Source of the DNA: Salinispora arenicola | Lineage (GTDB): Bacteria > Actinomycetota > Actinomycetes > Mycobacteriales > Micromonosporaceae | Reading direction: 5' to 3' | Assembly: GCF_006716065.1 (NCBI RefSeq) | Contig: NZ_VFOL01000001.1 | Span: 1,488,001-1,552,000 of the forward strand | Length of the DNA: 64,000 nucleotides | Shown: in pieces, positions 33,932 to 42,024 of the stretch | How positions within the stretch are numbered: the first letter of the stretch is position 1 | How the letters are laid out: every line of letters begins with the position of its first letter | The notes under the pieces: model-generated | Seen by the model: the letters and a program-made list of their open reading frames with translations, nothing else | Database searches by the model: none | What the model was told of the DNA's origin: nothing | Position numbers and translations under genes: made by a program

Positions 33932-34321
33932 TCAGCGCTCCGGCCGCCGGATCAGGTTGGTGAAGTCCTGCTCGTTGCGTTCGGCCAGCCGCACGTACGC
34001 CCAGCCGACTGTGACCAGGAACGGGAAGGAGATCACCGCGAGTAGCGCCCACGGCAGGTGCACGCCGAACACCGTGACCCGGCTGACCGATGGCGCGATG
34101 GCGAACAGCCACGGCAGACCGCCCAGCCCGACGGCCACCACCAGCCAGAGCCGCAATGCCAGGGAGAGCTGCGCCCGGACCAGGCCGCGAACCAGCGCCT
34201 CGCCGACCCGGGTCTGCTGGGCAAGCTCGGTGCGGGTGTGCTCGCTGGGGGAATCGCCGCGGACCACATCGGCCAGCACGATGCGGGTCCGCGCCGGAAC
34301 GCGGTCGTCGGCGGCGACCAT
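33932..34321 (-). CDS. Small membrane partner of the symporter
   Basis: A 129-residue protein with two hydrophobic segments (about 57-76 and 87-107), flanked by a hydrophilic N-terminus and the basic tail RLAERNEQDFTNLIRRPER. Its place directly before an SSS transporter (1-bp gap) mirrors the DUF485/actP pair at 26.5 kb, but I see little sequence likeness to that DUF485 protein. It probably assists the symporter; the exact family is not recognised. Confidence 0.75.
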   Translation of the reverse strand: MVAADDRVPARTRIVLADVVRGDSPSEHTRTELAQQTRVGEALVRGLVRAQLSLALRLWLVVAVGLGGLPWLFAIAPSVSRVTVFGVHLPWALLAVISFPFLVTVGWAYVRLAERNEQDFTNLIRRPER

Positions 34322-34371
34322 CCCGGCAGTCTCGCTCGAACGTCGGGAAAGTCAAGCGCTGCACCGGCGCC

Positions 34372-34432
34372 TGTGGACAAGCTCGACGATCCTGTGGACA
34401 ACGTGTGGACAAGCGGTTGTTGCTGTGGATAA
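34372..34432 (-). promoter_or_regulatory. Cluster of four DnaA boxes
   Basis: Read on the minus strand there are three exact TTGTCCACA boxes (34372-34380, 34393-34401, 34404-34412) and one TTATCCACA (34424-34432). TTGTCCACA is the preferred actinobacterial DnaA box and TTATCCACA the classical one. All four point the same way, and their start-to-start distances are 21, 11 and 20 bp, close to 2, 1 and 2 helical turns. They lie in the 203-bp non-coding gap between the small membrane gene (minus) and the prepilin peptidase gene (plus). No dnaA, dnaN or AT-rich unwinding element is near, so this is not oriC. Confidence 0.8.
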
Positions 34433-34524
34433 CTCCGACCAGAGTCGGGCTGACCTGCCGTGCGCCGCATGGACCGACCGGGCGGAGACGCATCCTCGGG
34501 ATCGGTCCGCGCTACGCTCCCGCC

Positions 34525-35247
34525 GTGCTGCTGCCCCTCGTGGCCGCCGTGGTTGGCGCCGGTTGGGGGATGCTGGTGCCCGGGCTGGTCGACCGGTATG
34601 CCGTTCACTGGCCGGACGGTCGGCCCAGACCGGCCTGGCGGACCACCTGCCCCGACTGCACCACCGTGAGGCCACCCTGGTGGCGGGCATCCGGGCGGTG
34701 CCCGGCCTGCCGTGGCCCACTCACTCCGGGACGGGCGGTCACCGTGCCCCTCGCCGCCGCCACCACCGCCGTCACGGTAGCCGGCGTCGGATCCACCTGG
34801 GCCCTGCCGGCGTTCCTGCTGCTCGCTGCCCTCGCGGTGCCGCTGGCCTTGGTCGACCTGCGGGTGCTGCGGCTGCCCGACCCGTTGGTGGGCATCGCCG
34901 TCGGCGGTGGGACGGCCCTGCTGGCGATCGCCGCGGTGGCCGACCAGGCCGCCCCGGCGCTGGGACGTGGCCTGCTCGCCGCTGCGCTCTGCGGCGTCGG
35001 CTACCTGACGCTCGCACTGCTGCCCCGGTCCCAGCTCGGTTTCGGCGACGTGAAGCTCGGCGCGGCTCTCGGGCTCTACCTCGGCTGGCTGGGGTGGCAG
35101 ACCGTGGCGGTCGGGGTCCTGCTCGCTCCGCTGGTGAACCTTCCGGTGGTCATCGGCTTTCTGGTGGCCGGTCATGCTGGCCGGCGGACCCCCGTACCGT
35201 ACGGTCCGGCGATGCTCGTGGCGGCGATCGCCGCCACGGTGCTCTAG
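34525..35247 (+). CDS. Prepilin peptidase, A24 family
   Basis: A 240-residue polytopic aspartic protease that cleaves (and in some cases methylates) type IV prepilin-like signals. The catalytic aspartates are D111 in VDLRVLRLPDPL and D175 in the GFGD motif. Four cysteines in two pairs (C42/C45 and C59/C62) form the zinc-binding loop of the longer class. About seven membrane segments follow. I chose GTG 34525, which begins the first membrane segment; the frame is open farther upstream through the DnaA-box gap but has no good start. It is not next to pilin genes. A second A24 peptidase is encoded at 62.6 kb. Confidence 0.9.
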   Translation: MLLPLVAAVVGAGWGMLVPGLVDRYAVHWPDGRPRPAWRTTCPDCTTVRPPWWRASGRCPACRGPLTPGRAVTVPLAAATTAVTVAGVGSTWALPAFLLLAALAVPLALVDLRVLRLPDPLVGIAVGGGTALLAIAAVADQAAPALGRGLLAAALCGVGYLTLALLPRSQLGFGDVKLGAALGLYLGWLGWQTVAVGVLLAPLVNLPVVIGFLVAGHAGRRTPVPYGPAMLVAAIAATVL

Positions 35248-35261
35248 CGGGTCAACCGGGC

Positions 35262-36014
35262 TCAGCGGACCCAGTCCTGCTTGGCCGTCCGGATCAGCTT
35301 GTCCTTCAGCTCGCGGGTGTGCCGCCGGCTGACCGGCAACTCGGTCGAGTCGACCACCACCACGTAGCCGGAGTTCACCAGCCGCAGCTCGGCGATGAGC
35401 CGCAACTGGACCAGGTAGGAGCGGTGGATCCGAACGAAGCCCGCGTCAGCCCACCGCTCGGCCAGAGCCGCCAGGGACACCCGGACCAGGTGGGAACCGT
35501 CGGCGGTGTGTAGCCGTACATAGTCACCCTGTGCCTCCACCCAGCGCACCGCCGACCGGGGCAGCATCCGGGTGGTTCCGGCGAGCTCGACCGGGATCGT
35601 CGGATCCTCCTCCCGGGCCGGCACCGCCGGCTGCGTGGGAAGCATCCGCGCGCCGACCACCCGACGCAGTGACTCGGCCAACCGCTCGGGCCGGACCGGC
35701 TTGCGGACGTAGTCCGTGGCGCCCAGATCGAACGCGTCCACCGCGCCGTCGTCGTAGGCGGTGACGAAGACGATGGCCGGCGGACGGGCGAAGCGCCGCA
35801 GTACCCGGGCCAGTTCCATGCCGTCCAGGCCCGGCATCCGGATGTCGAGGAACACCACGTCCACGTCACCGTCGCGGAGCACGCGTAACGCTTCGGTGGC
35901 GTTGCCGGCGGTGTGCAGCCGGGTGACCCGGGGGTCGGCCCGCAGGTGGTACGCCAGTTCGTCCAGTGCCGGTGGCTCGTCGTCAACCGCCAGGACCCGT
36001 AGGAACCCGGTCAC
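35262..36014 (-). CDS. LytTR-type response regulator
   Basis: A 250-residue two-component regulator: receiver domain with D11/D12, phospho-acceptor D57 in VFLDIRMPGLDG and K in VRKP, then a LytTR DNA-binding domain (about 140-250: MLPRSAVRWVEAQGDYVRLHTADG, FVRIHRSYLVQL, ELPVSRRHTRELK). The start is the GTG at 36014, overlapping the kinase TGA in GTGA. LytTR regulators bind direct-repeat sites; I did not locate such sites with confidence. It probably controls carbon-uptake genes such as the neighbouring symporter. Confidence 0.92.
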   Translation of the reverse strand: MTGFLRVLAVDDEPPALDELAYHLRADPRVTRLHTAGNATEALRVLRDGDVDVVFLDIRMPGLDGMELARVLRRFARPPAIVFVTAYDDGAVDAFDLGATDYVRKPVRPERLAESLRRVVGARMLPTQPAVPAREEDPTIPVELAGTTRMLPRSAVRWVEAQGDYVRLHTADGSHLVRVSLAALAERWADAGFVRIHRSYLVQLRLIAELRLVNSGYVVVVDSTELPVSRRHTRELKDKLIRTAKQDWVR

Positions 36015-37237
36015 GAGCCCGCCCGTACGCCCGGGTGAAACTTCGGCACCCGCATGCTCACCCTCGTACCCGATCCGGGGCCGGTCTCCACCACCAGGCC
36101 GAACCCGTCCCCGAAGACCGCCCGGAGTCGTTCGTCGACGTTGGAGAGACCCACGTGTCCGCCCGGCTCGCCCTCCGGGTCGTTGCCGGCGGCGGCCAGT
36201 TCGGCGATGCTGGCGGTCAGCGCGGCCGGATCCATCCCCACCCCGTCGTCCTCCACGGTGATGTGGCACTCGGTGCCCGCGTCCCGGGCCTCGATGCTCA
36301 CCATGCCGGTACCGGGCTTGCCGGACAACCCGTGTCGGACCGCGTTCTCGACCAGTGGTTGCAGGCAGAGGAACGGCAGGGTCACCGGCAGCACCTCGGG
36401 TGCGATCTGGAGTCGGACCTGGAGCCGGTCGCCGAACCGGGCCCGTTCGATGGTCAGGTAGCGGTCGATCGACCGTAGCTCCTCGGCGAGTGTGGTGAAC
36501 TCGCCGTGCGCCCGGAACGAGTAGCGGGTGAACTCGGCGAACTCGAGAATCAACTCCCGGGCCCGGTCCGGGTCGGTGCGGACGAACGACCCGATCGCGG
36601 TTAACGCGTTGTAGATGAAGTGCGGGCTGATCTGTGCCCGCAGTGCGCGGATCTCGGCGCGGGCCAGCCGTTCCCGGGAGGAGTCCAACTCGGCGAGGGC
36701 GAGTTGGTTGCCGGCCCAGTGCGCGGTCTCCAGCGTCGCCTGAACCAGGCCGGGCGCCGGCGCCCCGTCCGCGATGGCCAGCAGCGCGCCGACCACCCGC
36801 CGGTCCGCGCCAATCAGCGGTGCGACCACGGCACCCCGGATTGGGCAGTCCACGCGGTCGCAGCGCAGCTCCGCCTCCCCGAGTACGGTCGCCCGGCCGG
36901 CTGCCGCCACCCGACGGGCCGCCGCGACGAGTTGGGTCTCGTGGTGCGCACCGCGCCCGTCGAGGGTGAGCAGCTCGGTGGTGTCGGTCAGCGCCAGCCC
37001 GACCGCTCCCACCAAGGCCCGTAGGTGTCGTGCGGCCTTCGCGGCGTTGACGGTGGTCAGACCGGAGCGTAGCGGCTCGGCAGCCAGTCCCGCCGTGTGC
37101 AGCACCTCGTAGGTGGCGCGCTGGGTGGCGGTGGCGATGTTCCGGTGTCCGCGCGGGCGCAGCACCGCGACGAGAGCTGCCGCCAGCGCGGTGGCCAGCG
37201 AGACGACACCGATCACGGCGGAGAGACTGCCACCCAC
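36011..37237 (-). CDS. LytS-like sensor histidine kinase
   Basis: A 408-residue membrane kinase. One N-terminal membrane segment (about 5-27), a GAF-like central region (about 60-180), then a His_kinase domain with SPHFIYNAL (H206) and an ATPase domain with PLVENAVRHGLSG, VEDDGVGM and GGHVGLSNV. The form is that of LytS/BtsS-type kinases, which phosphorylate LytTR regulators. I chose GTG 37237, giving the hydrophobic start; the frame is open 35 codons upstream without a good site. It overlaps the regulator gene by 4 bp. Confidence 0.9.
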   Translation of the reverse strand: MGGSLSAVIGVVSLATALAAALVAVLRPRGHRNIATATQRATYEVLHTAGLAAEPLRSGLTTVNAAKAARHLRALVGAVGLALTDTTELLTLDGRGAHHETQLVAAARRVAAAGRATVLGEAELRCDRVDCPIRGAVVAPLIGADRRVVGALLAIADGAPAPGLVQATLETAHWAGNQLALAELDSSRERLARAEIRALRAQISPHFIYNALTAIGSFVRTDPDRARELILEFAEFTRYSFRAHGEFTTLAEELRSIDRYLTIERARFGDRLQVRLQIAPEVLPVTLPFLCLQPLVENAVRHGLSGKPGTGMVSIEARDAGTECHITVEDDGVGMDPAALTASIAELAAAGNDPEGEPGGHVGLSNVDERLRAVFGDGFGLVVETGPGSGTRVSMRVPKFHPGVRAGS

Positions 37238-37296
37238 CCAGTGATCCTGGCGGCTTCTCGCCCCCGATGCCAGTGCGGTCCTGGCCCAGGGCTGCG

Positions 37297-38859
37297 TTAG
37301 TACGCCCCCTTGCGGGCCAGTACCACCCCGACTGTGCGCCACAGGATGCTCAGGTCGTACGCCAGCGACCAGTTGTCGACGTAGTAGAGGTCGAGGCGGA
37401 CCGCCTCGTCCCAGGACAGGTCGGAGCGGCCGGAGACCTGCCAGAGGCCGGTTATGCCGGGTTTGACCAGCAGTCGTCGACGTACGTCGCCGAGGAAGTC
37501 ACCGTCGTCGGCGGGCAGCGGACGGGGCCCGACCAGCGACATCTCACCCTTCAGCACGTTGATCAGCTGGGGTAGCTCGTCCAGCGACGAGGCCCGCAGG
37601 AAGCGGCCCACCGGGAAGACCCGAGGGTCCTGCTTCATTTTGAACAGCATGCCGTCGGTCTCGTTCTGGTCAACCAGGCTGGCCAGCCGCTCCTCGGCGT
37701 CGACGTACATGGTGCGGAACTTCCAGACCCGGAAGGTCCGGCCCTCGTGGCCCACCCGGGGCTGCCGGAAGAAGACCGGACCGGGGTCGGAGATTCGGAT
37801 CGCGACCGCGATCGCGAGGAACACCGGCAACAGCATCAGCAGACCGAGGCCGGCGGCCATCCGGTCGAGTAGGTTCTTTGCCAGCAGCGCCGGACCGGAG
37901 AGGGTCGGCTCCTCCACGTGCAGCAGCGGCAGACCCTCGATCGGCCGGATGTGCACCCGTGGACCGGCGATGTCGGTCAGCTGTGGGGCCACCGCCAAGT
38001 CGACCCCGGAACCTTCCAGTTGCCAGGCCATGCGGCGCAGCTCGCCGGGCTCGGCGCTGGCCGACCCGCAGACCGCGATGGTGTCGCCGCCGACCTCACG
38101 GACCAGGGCGAGGATGTCGCGCCCGGTGTAGACCGGGACCGGTGTCTCCATGCCTCGGGCAGCCGCGTAGCCGTCGGTGATGTGGATCGCGACCGGCACC
38201 AGGCCGGCGGCCGGACTGCGGGTGACCTGCCGGTAGACCTCCAGACATTCGGGCAGCGTGCCCACCAGGACCATGCGGTGCCCGGCCCGGCCGACGTTGC
38301 GCCGGATCACGTGCAGCACGAACCGGGCCAGGATCCGGACCAGCAGGATCAGCAGCAGGGCGAGGAGTAGGGCGGTGCCGACCGTGTACCGGGAGAGGTC
38401 CGTCTTGGTGGCGAACGCAAGGAAGGAGACCGTCGCACAGACCGCTACTCCGGCGCGGAGGACCCGCTTGAACTCGTCCGGGCCGAGGCCCAGGTACCGT
38501 CGGTCGTAGGAGCCGTTGAACCAGAGGATCGCCACCCACCCGAGCGGCAGCAGCACACACGCCACCGTGTAGAACCAGGTCGGGTCGTCGTAGAACCCGG
38601 CCCGCGCCTGGTCGAAGGCGCGGATCGCGGTGAAGCTCGCGAAGGCGGCCGCGGCGAAGTCCAGTAGAACCAAGATCGCTGTGTAGGGGCGGTGCCAACG
38701 GGAGACCCGGCGTCGGCTGCGGGCCCAGGCCGACCGGGGTACGCCGTTGTGAGACGGCGGTGCCGGCGGCTGGATCTCGAAGCTGTCGACGTGCCGCACG
38801 GTTCTGCTCCGGCCTCCGTTGGTTACCGGGCGTTGGAGGCTTGTCGTCACCTCATCCAT
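37297..38859 (-). CDS. Exopolysaccharide polyprenyl-phosphate sugar transferase
   Basis: A 520-residue initiating glycosyltransferase that moves a sugar-1-phosphate from a nucleotide sugar onto undecaprenyl phosphate at the membrane. Four or five N-terminal membrane helices (about 47-180) are followed by a nucleotide-binding-like middle domain (MVLVGTLPECLEVYRQV) and a C-terminal sugar transferase domain: RMAAGLGLLMLLPVF, DPGPVFFRQPRVGHEGRTFRVWKFRTM, SLDELPQLINVLKGEMSLVGPRP and GLWQVSGRS, all hallmark blocks of the WbaP/CpsE family. Start ATG 38859 or GTG 38850. A gap of about 270 bp upstream holds a small ACTCGG/CCGAGT dyad. Confidence 0.93.
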   Translation of the reverse strand: MDEVTTSLQRPVTNGGRSRTVRHVDSFEIQPPAPPSHNGVPRSAWARSRRRVSRWHRPYTAILVLLDFAAAAFASFTAIRAFDQARAGFYDDPTWFYTVACVLLPLGWVAILWFNGSYDRRYLGLGPDEFKRVLRAGVAVCATVSFLAFATKTDLSRYTVGTALLLALLLILLVRILARFVLHVIRRNVGRAGHRMVLVGTLPECLEVYRQVTRSPAAGLVPVAIHITDGYAAARGMETPVPVYTGRDILALVREVGGDTIAVCGSASAEPGELRRMAWQLEGSGVDLAVAPQLTDIAGPRVHIRPIEGLPLLHVEEPTLSGPALLAKNLLDRMAAGLGLLMLLPVFLAIAVAIRISDPGPVFFRQPRVGHEGRTFRVWKFRTMYVDAEERLASLVDQNETDGMLFKMKQDPRVFPVGRFLRASSLDELPQLINVLKGEMSLVGPRPLPADDGDFLGDVRRRLLVKPGITGLWQVSGRSDLSWDEAVRLDLYYVDNWSLAYDLSILWRTVGVVLARKGAY

Positions 38860-39126
38860 GTCCTCCCGCAGGACGCGGGCCCGCTCACTCGGGGTGAGGG
38901 CCCGTGTCGCCCACCGATTCAGTCTCCCACGCGCTACTCGGACCCGAGTGGGGACCGGCAGGACCTCGCACCCAGGGTCGTGTCGTTTGGCGTTTGGCCG
39001 GCTCCGAGCCATTCAGAAGCCGAGCCCGGGCCACTATACCGATGGATGGCCGCCAGGGTAGAACCCCGATCCCGACGTTCGTAGCGCGCGGGTCGATTTC
39101 TTTCGAAAGGAAGTGAGTCTCATTAC

Positions 39127-39987
39127 TCACCGTATAAGTCGGGACAACCGTCGGTCCGCGAGCGGCTTTCCGCCGGTCTGGCACGCCGGACAGTACTGGA
39201 GGCTCGAATCAGCGAACGAGACCTCCCGTACGGTGTCACCACAGACCGGGCAGGGCAGCCCGGTGCGAGCGTGTACCCGTAGCCCGGAGCGCTTCTCGCC
39301 TTTGAGCTCCGCAGCCCGTTGTCCCACCGACCGGGACACCGCCTCGCTGAGCACGTCCCGGGTCGCCGTGTGCAGGGCGGCCAGTTGGTCGTCGGTCAGC
39401 CGGGAGGTCAGCGCGAACGGTGACAACCGGGCCGTGTGCAGGATCTCGTCGGAGTACGCGTTGCCCACGCCGGCGAGCACCGTCTGATCGGTGAGTATCC
39501 CCTTGACCTGGCCCCTGCGGCCGCGGAGTCGCTCGGCGAAGGTGGCCGGGTCGACGGCGAGCGCGTCCGGGCCGAGCCGGGCCACCCCGGGCACCACCGC
39601 CGGATCGGTCACCAGGTAGATGGCGAGACTCTTCTGCGTACCGGCCTCGGTCAGGTCGAAGCCGGAGCCGTCGTCGAGGCGTACCCGCAGTGCCACCGGA
39701 CCCTTGCCGGGGCGTAGCGGGCCACGGGACGGGAAATCCTCCCGGAACTGTAGCCAGCCCGCGCGGGCGAGGTGGATCACCAGGTGCAGGTCGGCGTCGA
39801 GCACCAGGTCGAGGAACTTGCCGAGCCGCCGGGCGTCGGTGACCTGCTGACCAGCCGCCGCCGTGATTGCCGGGTCGTACGTCTTCAGGGCGCTGATCGC
39901 GGCGATCTCCAGCCGGTCGACCCGCCGGCCGACGGCGCGTCGACGCAGATAATCGGCGAGCGCCTCTACCTCCGGTAGTTCGGGCAC
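39127..39987 (-). CDS. Fpg/Nei family DNA glycosylase
   Basis: A 286-residue base-excision repair glycosylase/AP-lyase. From GTG 39987 the protein opens with PELPEVE, so after removal of the first residue the catalytic Pro and Glu are at the N-terminus. The helix-two-turn-helix segment is GILTDQTVLAGVGNAYSDEIL, and the C-terminal zinc finger is CPVC ... CPAC. Compared with housekeeping MutM, the N-terminal block and the spacing match the actinobacterial Nei/Fpg-like class. The start is only 24 bp from the divergent GT4 start, so both messages must be nearly leaderless or share overlapping promoters. Confidence 0.92.
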   Translation of the reverse strand: MPELPEVEALADYLRRRAVGRRVDRLEIAAISALKTYDPAITAAAGQQVTDARRLGKFLDLVLDADLHLVIHLARAGWLQFREDFPSRGPLRPGKGPVALRVRLDDGSGFDLTEAGTQKSLAIYLVTDPAVVPGVARLGPDALAVDPATFAERLRGRRGQVKGILTDQTVLAGVGNAYSDEILHTARLSPFALTSRLTDDQLAALHTATRDVLSEAVSRSVGQRAAELKGEKRSGLRVHARTGLPCPVCGDTVREVSFADSSLQYCPACQTGGKPLADRRLSRLIR

Positions 39988-40011
39988 CCGCCAACGGTAG
40001 CCTCCCATTCC

Positions 40012-41319
40012 ATGAAAATCGTGGTGGCACACAACCGGTACCGGGAGGCTCAGCCGTCCGGCGAGAACACCATCGTCGACGGGGAGATCACCCAGCTGAC
40101 CGCGGCCGGGGTCGAAGTGCTGCCGTTCCTGCGTAGCTCCGACGAGATCGGGTCAATGTCCACGCCCGCGAAGGCGCTGTTGCCGATCTCCCCGCTCTAC
40201 GCTCCCCGGGCCCAGCGGGAGCTGGGTCGCCTGCTCGACGAGCACCGGCCGGACGTGCTGCACCTGCACAACCCGTACCCGCTGCTCTCCCCCTGGGTGG
40301 TGCGGACCGCACACCGTCATGGCGTGCCGGTGGTCCAGACGGTGCACAACTACCGGCAGGTCTGCTCGTCCGGGCTGTACTTTCGGGATGGGATGATCTG
40401 CCAGGACTGCCGGGGGCGGGTACTGGGCGTACCAGCGATCGTGCACCGCTGCTATCGGGGGTCGCGGGCGCAGAGCGCACTGATGGCGACGACGCTTGCC
40501 GCACACCGAGGCACCTGGCGCTCGGTGGACCGATTCATCGCGCTCACCACGGCGATCGCCGAGCACCTCGGGGACTACGGCATCCCGCAGCAGCGGGTCG
40601 TGGTCAAGCCGAACGCGGTCCCCGACCCGGGTGCTCCGGCGCCGCTGGGCACCGGCTTTCTCTTCCTCGGCCGGCTCACCCCGGAGAAGGGGCTGGACCT
40701 GCTGCTGGACGCCTGGCGCCGGCATCCGGACGGTGCGCTCGGCCCGCTCCGCATCGCCGGTGACGGCGAGTTACGACCACTGGTGCAGCAGGCCGCGGAG
40801 CAGCGGGCTGATGTGACCTTCCTCGGCCCGCTGGACCGGGACGGGGTCCACGCCGCACTGGTGGCCAGCGCGGTGGTGCTGGCCACTTCCACCTGGCACG
40901 ACGTGCTGCCGACCGTGATCATTGAGGCGTTGGCCGCCGGCCGGCCGGTGCTCGGCACCGCCCTCGGGGGTATCCCGTACCTGGTGGGCGCCGATACCCC
41001 CCGTGAACCCGCCGGTACCGGACCGGCCGATATTGCATCGGCTGCCGCCGCGGCGACCGGCCCAGGGTCACCGCCCCCGGTGGCGGCCACCGCCGTGCCG
41101 GTCGGGATCCTGGTCGGGGAGGCGGGCTGGGTGGTGCCGCCGGATCCGGCCGCACTGGCCGCCGCGCTGCCGGTGGCCGCCGCTGGTGCCGCCACCCGGG
41201 CACCGGCCGCGCGGGCCCGCTACGAGCGCACCTTCCATCCGGACGTGGTCACGCGGCGCCTGATCGAGATCTACACCGACACTGCCCGCACGGCGGGGCC
41301 GGGCCGGTCAGCGCAGTGA
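40012..41319 (+). CDS. Glycosyltransferase family 4 protein
   Basis: A 435-residue GT-B glycosyltransferase. The N-terminal domain holds MKIVVAHNRYR and PDVLHLHNPYPLLSP; a cysteine cluster (CSSG, CQDC, HRC) around 118-145 matches a subset of bacterial GT4 enzymes. The C-terminal domain has FLFLGRLTPEKGLDLLLDAW and the donor-site VLPTVIIEALAAGRPVLGT. Between residues about 325 and 375 there is an Ala/Pro/Gly-rich insertion before VGILVGEAGWVVPP. It lies beside the CDP-alcohol operon and 1.1 kb from a sugar transferase gene, so it probably serves an envelope glycan or glycolipid. Its end overlaps the convergent phosphotransferase gene by 12 bp. Confidence 0.9.
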   Translation: MKIVVAHNRYREAQPSGENTIVDGEITQLTAAGVEVLPFLRSSDEIGSMSTPAKALLPISPLYAPRAQRELGRLLDEHRPDVLHLHNPYPLLSPWVVRTAHRHGVPVVQTVHNYRQVCSSGLYFRDGMICQDCRGRVLGVPAIVHRCYRGSRAQSALMATTLAAHRGTWRSVDRFIALTTAIAEHLGDYGIPQQRVVVKPNAVPDPGAPAPLGTGFLFLGRLTPEKGLDLLLDAWRRHPDGALGPLRIAGDGELRPLVQQAAEQRADVTFLGPLDRDGVHAALVASAVVLATSTWHDVLPTVIIEALAAGRPVLGTALGGIPYLVGADTPREPAGTGPADIASAAAAATGPGSPPPVAATAVPVGILVGEAGWVVPPDPAALAAALPVAAAGAATRAPAARARYERTFHPDVVTRRLIEIYTDTARTAGPGRSAQ

Positions 41320-42024
41320 GGCTCGAGCGGCGAAGGCGATGCTCGCGAGCAGGAAACCGCCGTTGATCACGGTGAAGGCGACGATCAACCAGAGGGTCAG
41401 GCCGGGCGCCAGGAACAGCACCAGCGCGGCGGCGAAGATCACCGCGCCGTAGTCACGGATCAGCTTCACCAGGCGTACCAGCAGCGAGGTCGAGGTGACC
41501 ATGCTGGCCGCGTTCGGCCCAGCCTGCATCACCGAGGTGACCAGGTTGACCATCCAGGTGCCGGCGAACGCCGTGACCAGCCAGGCGGGAGTCGAGGGCG
41601 ACTGCGCGACGGCGGTCGCGGTGAGCGCGGCGACCAGAGCGATCTGGGCCGCCACGTCACAGAGCACGTCCACCCGTGCCCCAGCCGGGCTGCCCTGGCC
41701 AGTGACCCGGGCTAGTTGCCCGTCCGCGCAGTCCAACGCGTACGCCAACTGCCAGCCGACCAGCGCCACCAGCCCGACCACCCAGGCCGGGACGCGGCCC
41801 TCGGCGACCGGCTCGGCCAGCGCCACCACCAGCACCGAGGCGGTCAGGCCGAGTATCAGGTTGGCGATGGTCAGCGCGGTGGGCCGCAGCCCGAGCCGGT
41901 GCGCGACGGCGGCGAGGGCGGCCCCGATCCACTGACTGACCGACTCGCTGAACAGCCCACCGCCCCGGTTGGTCCGGTGGAAGTCGGCCACGGTTGGCCG
42001 GGTGGGTTCAGTCAAGGTGTTCAC
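41308..42024 (-). CDS. CDP-alcohol phosphatidyltransferase family protein
   Basis: A 238-residue integral membrane enzyme joining a CDP-linked alcohol to a second alcohol, releasing CMP. The complete family motif D-x2-DG-x2-AR-x8-G-x3-D-x3-D is present from D98 (DCADGQLAR) through D119 and D123. Six membrane helices are visible. The start GTG 42024 overlaps the end of the dehydrogenase gene by 17 bp. Its partners (a nucleotidyltransferase and a G1P-dehydrogenase-like enzyme) suggest that the activated donor is made by the same operon, so the substrate is probably not the housekeeping CDP-diacylglycerol alone. Confidence 0.9.
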   Translation of the reverse strand: MNTLTEPTRPTVADFHRTNRGGGLFSESVSQWIGAALAAVAHRLGLRPTALTIANLILGLTASVLVVALAEPVAEGRVPAWVVGLVALVGWQLAYALDCADGQLARVTGQGSPAGARVDVLCDVAAQIALVAALTATAVAQSPSTPAWLVTAFAGTWMVNLVTSVMQAGPNAASMVTSTSLLVRLVKLIRDYGAVIFAAALVLFLAPGLTLWLIVAFTVINGGFLLASIAFAARASLR

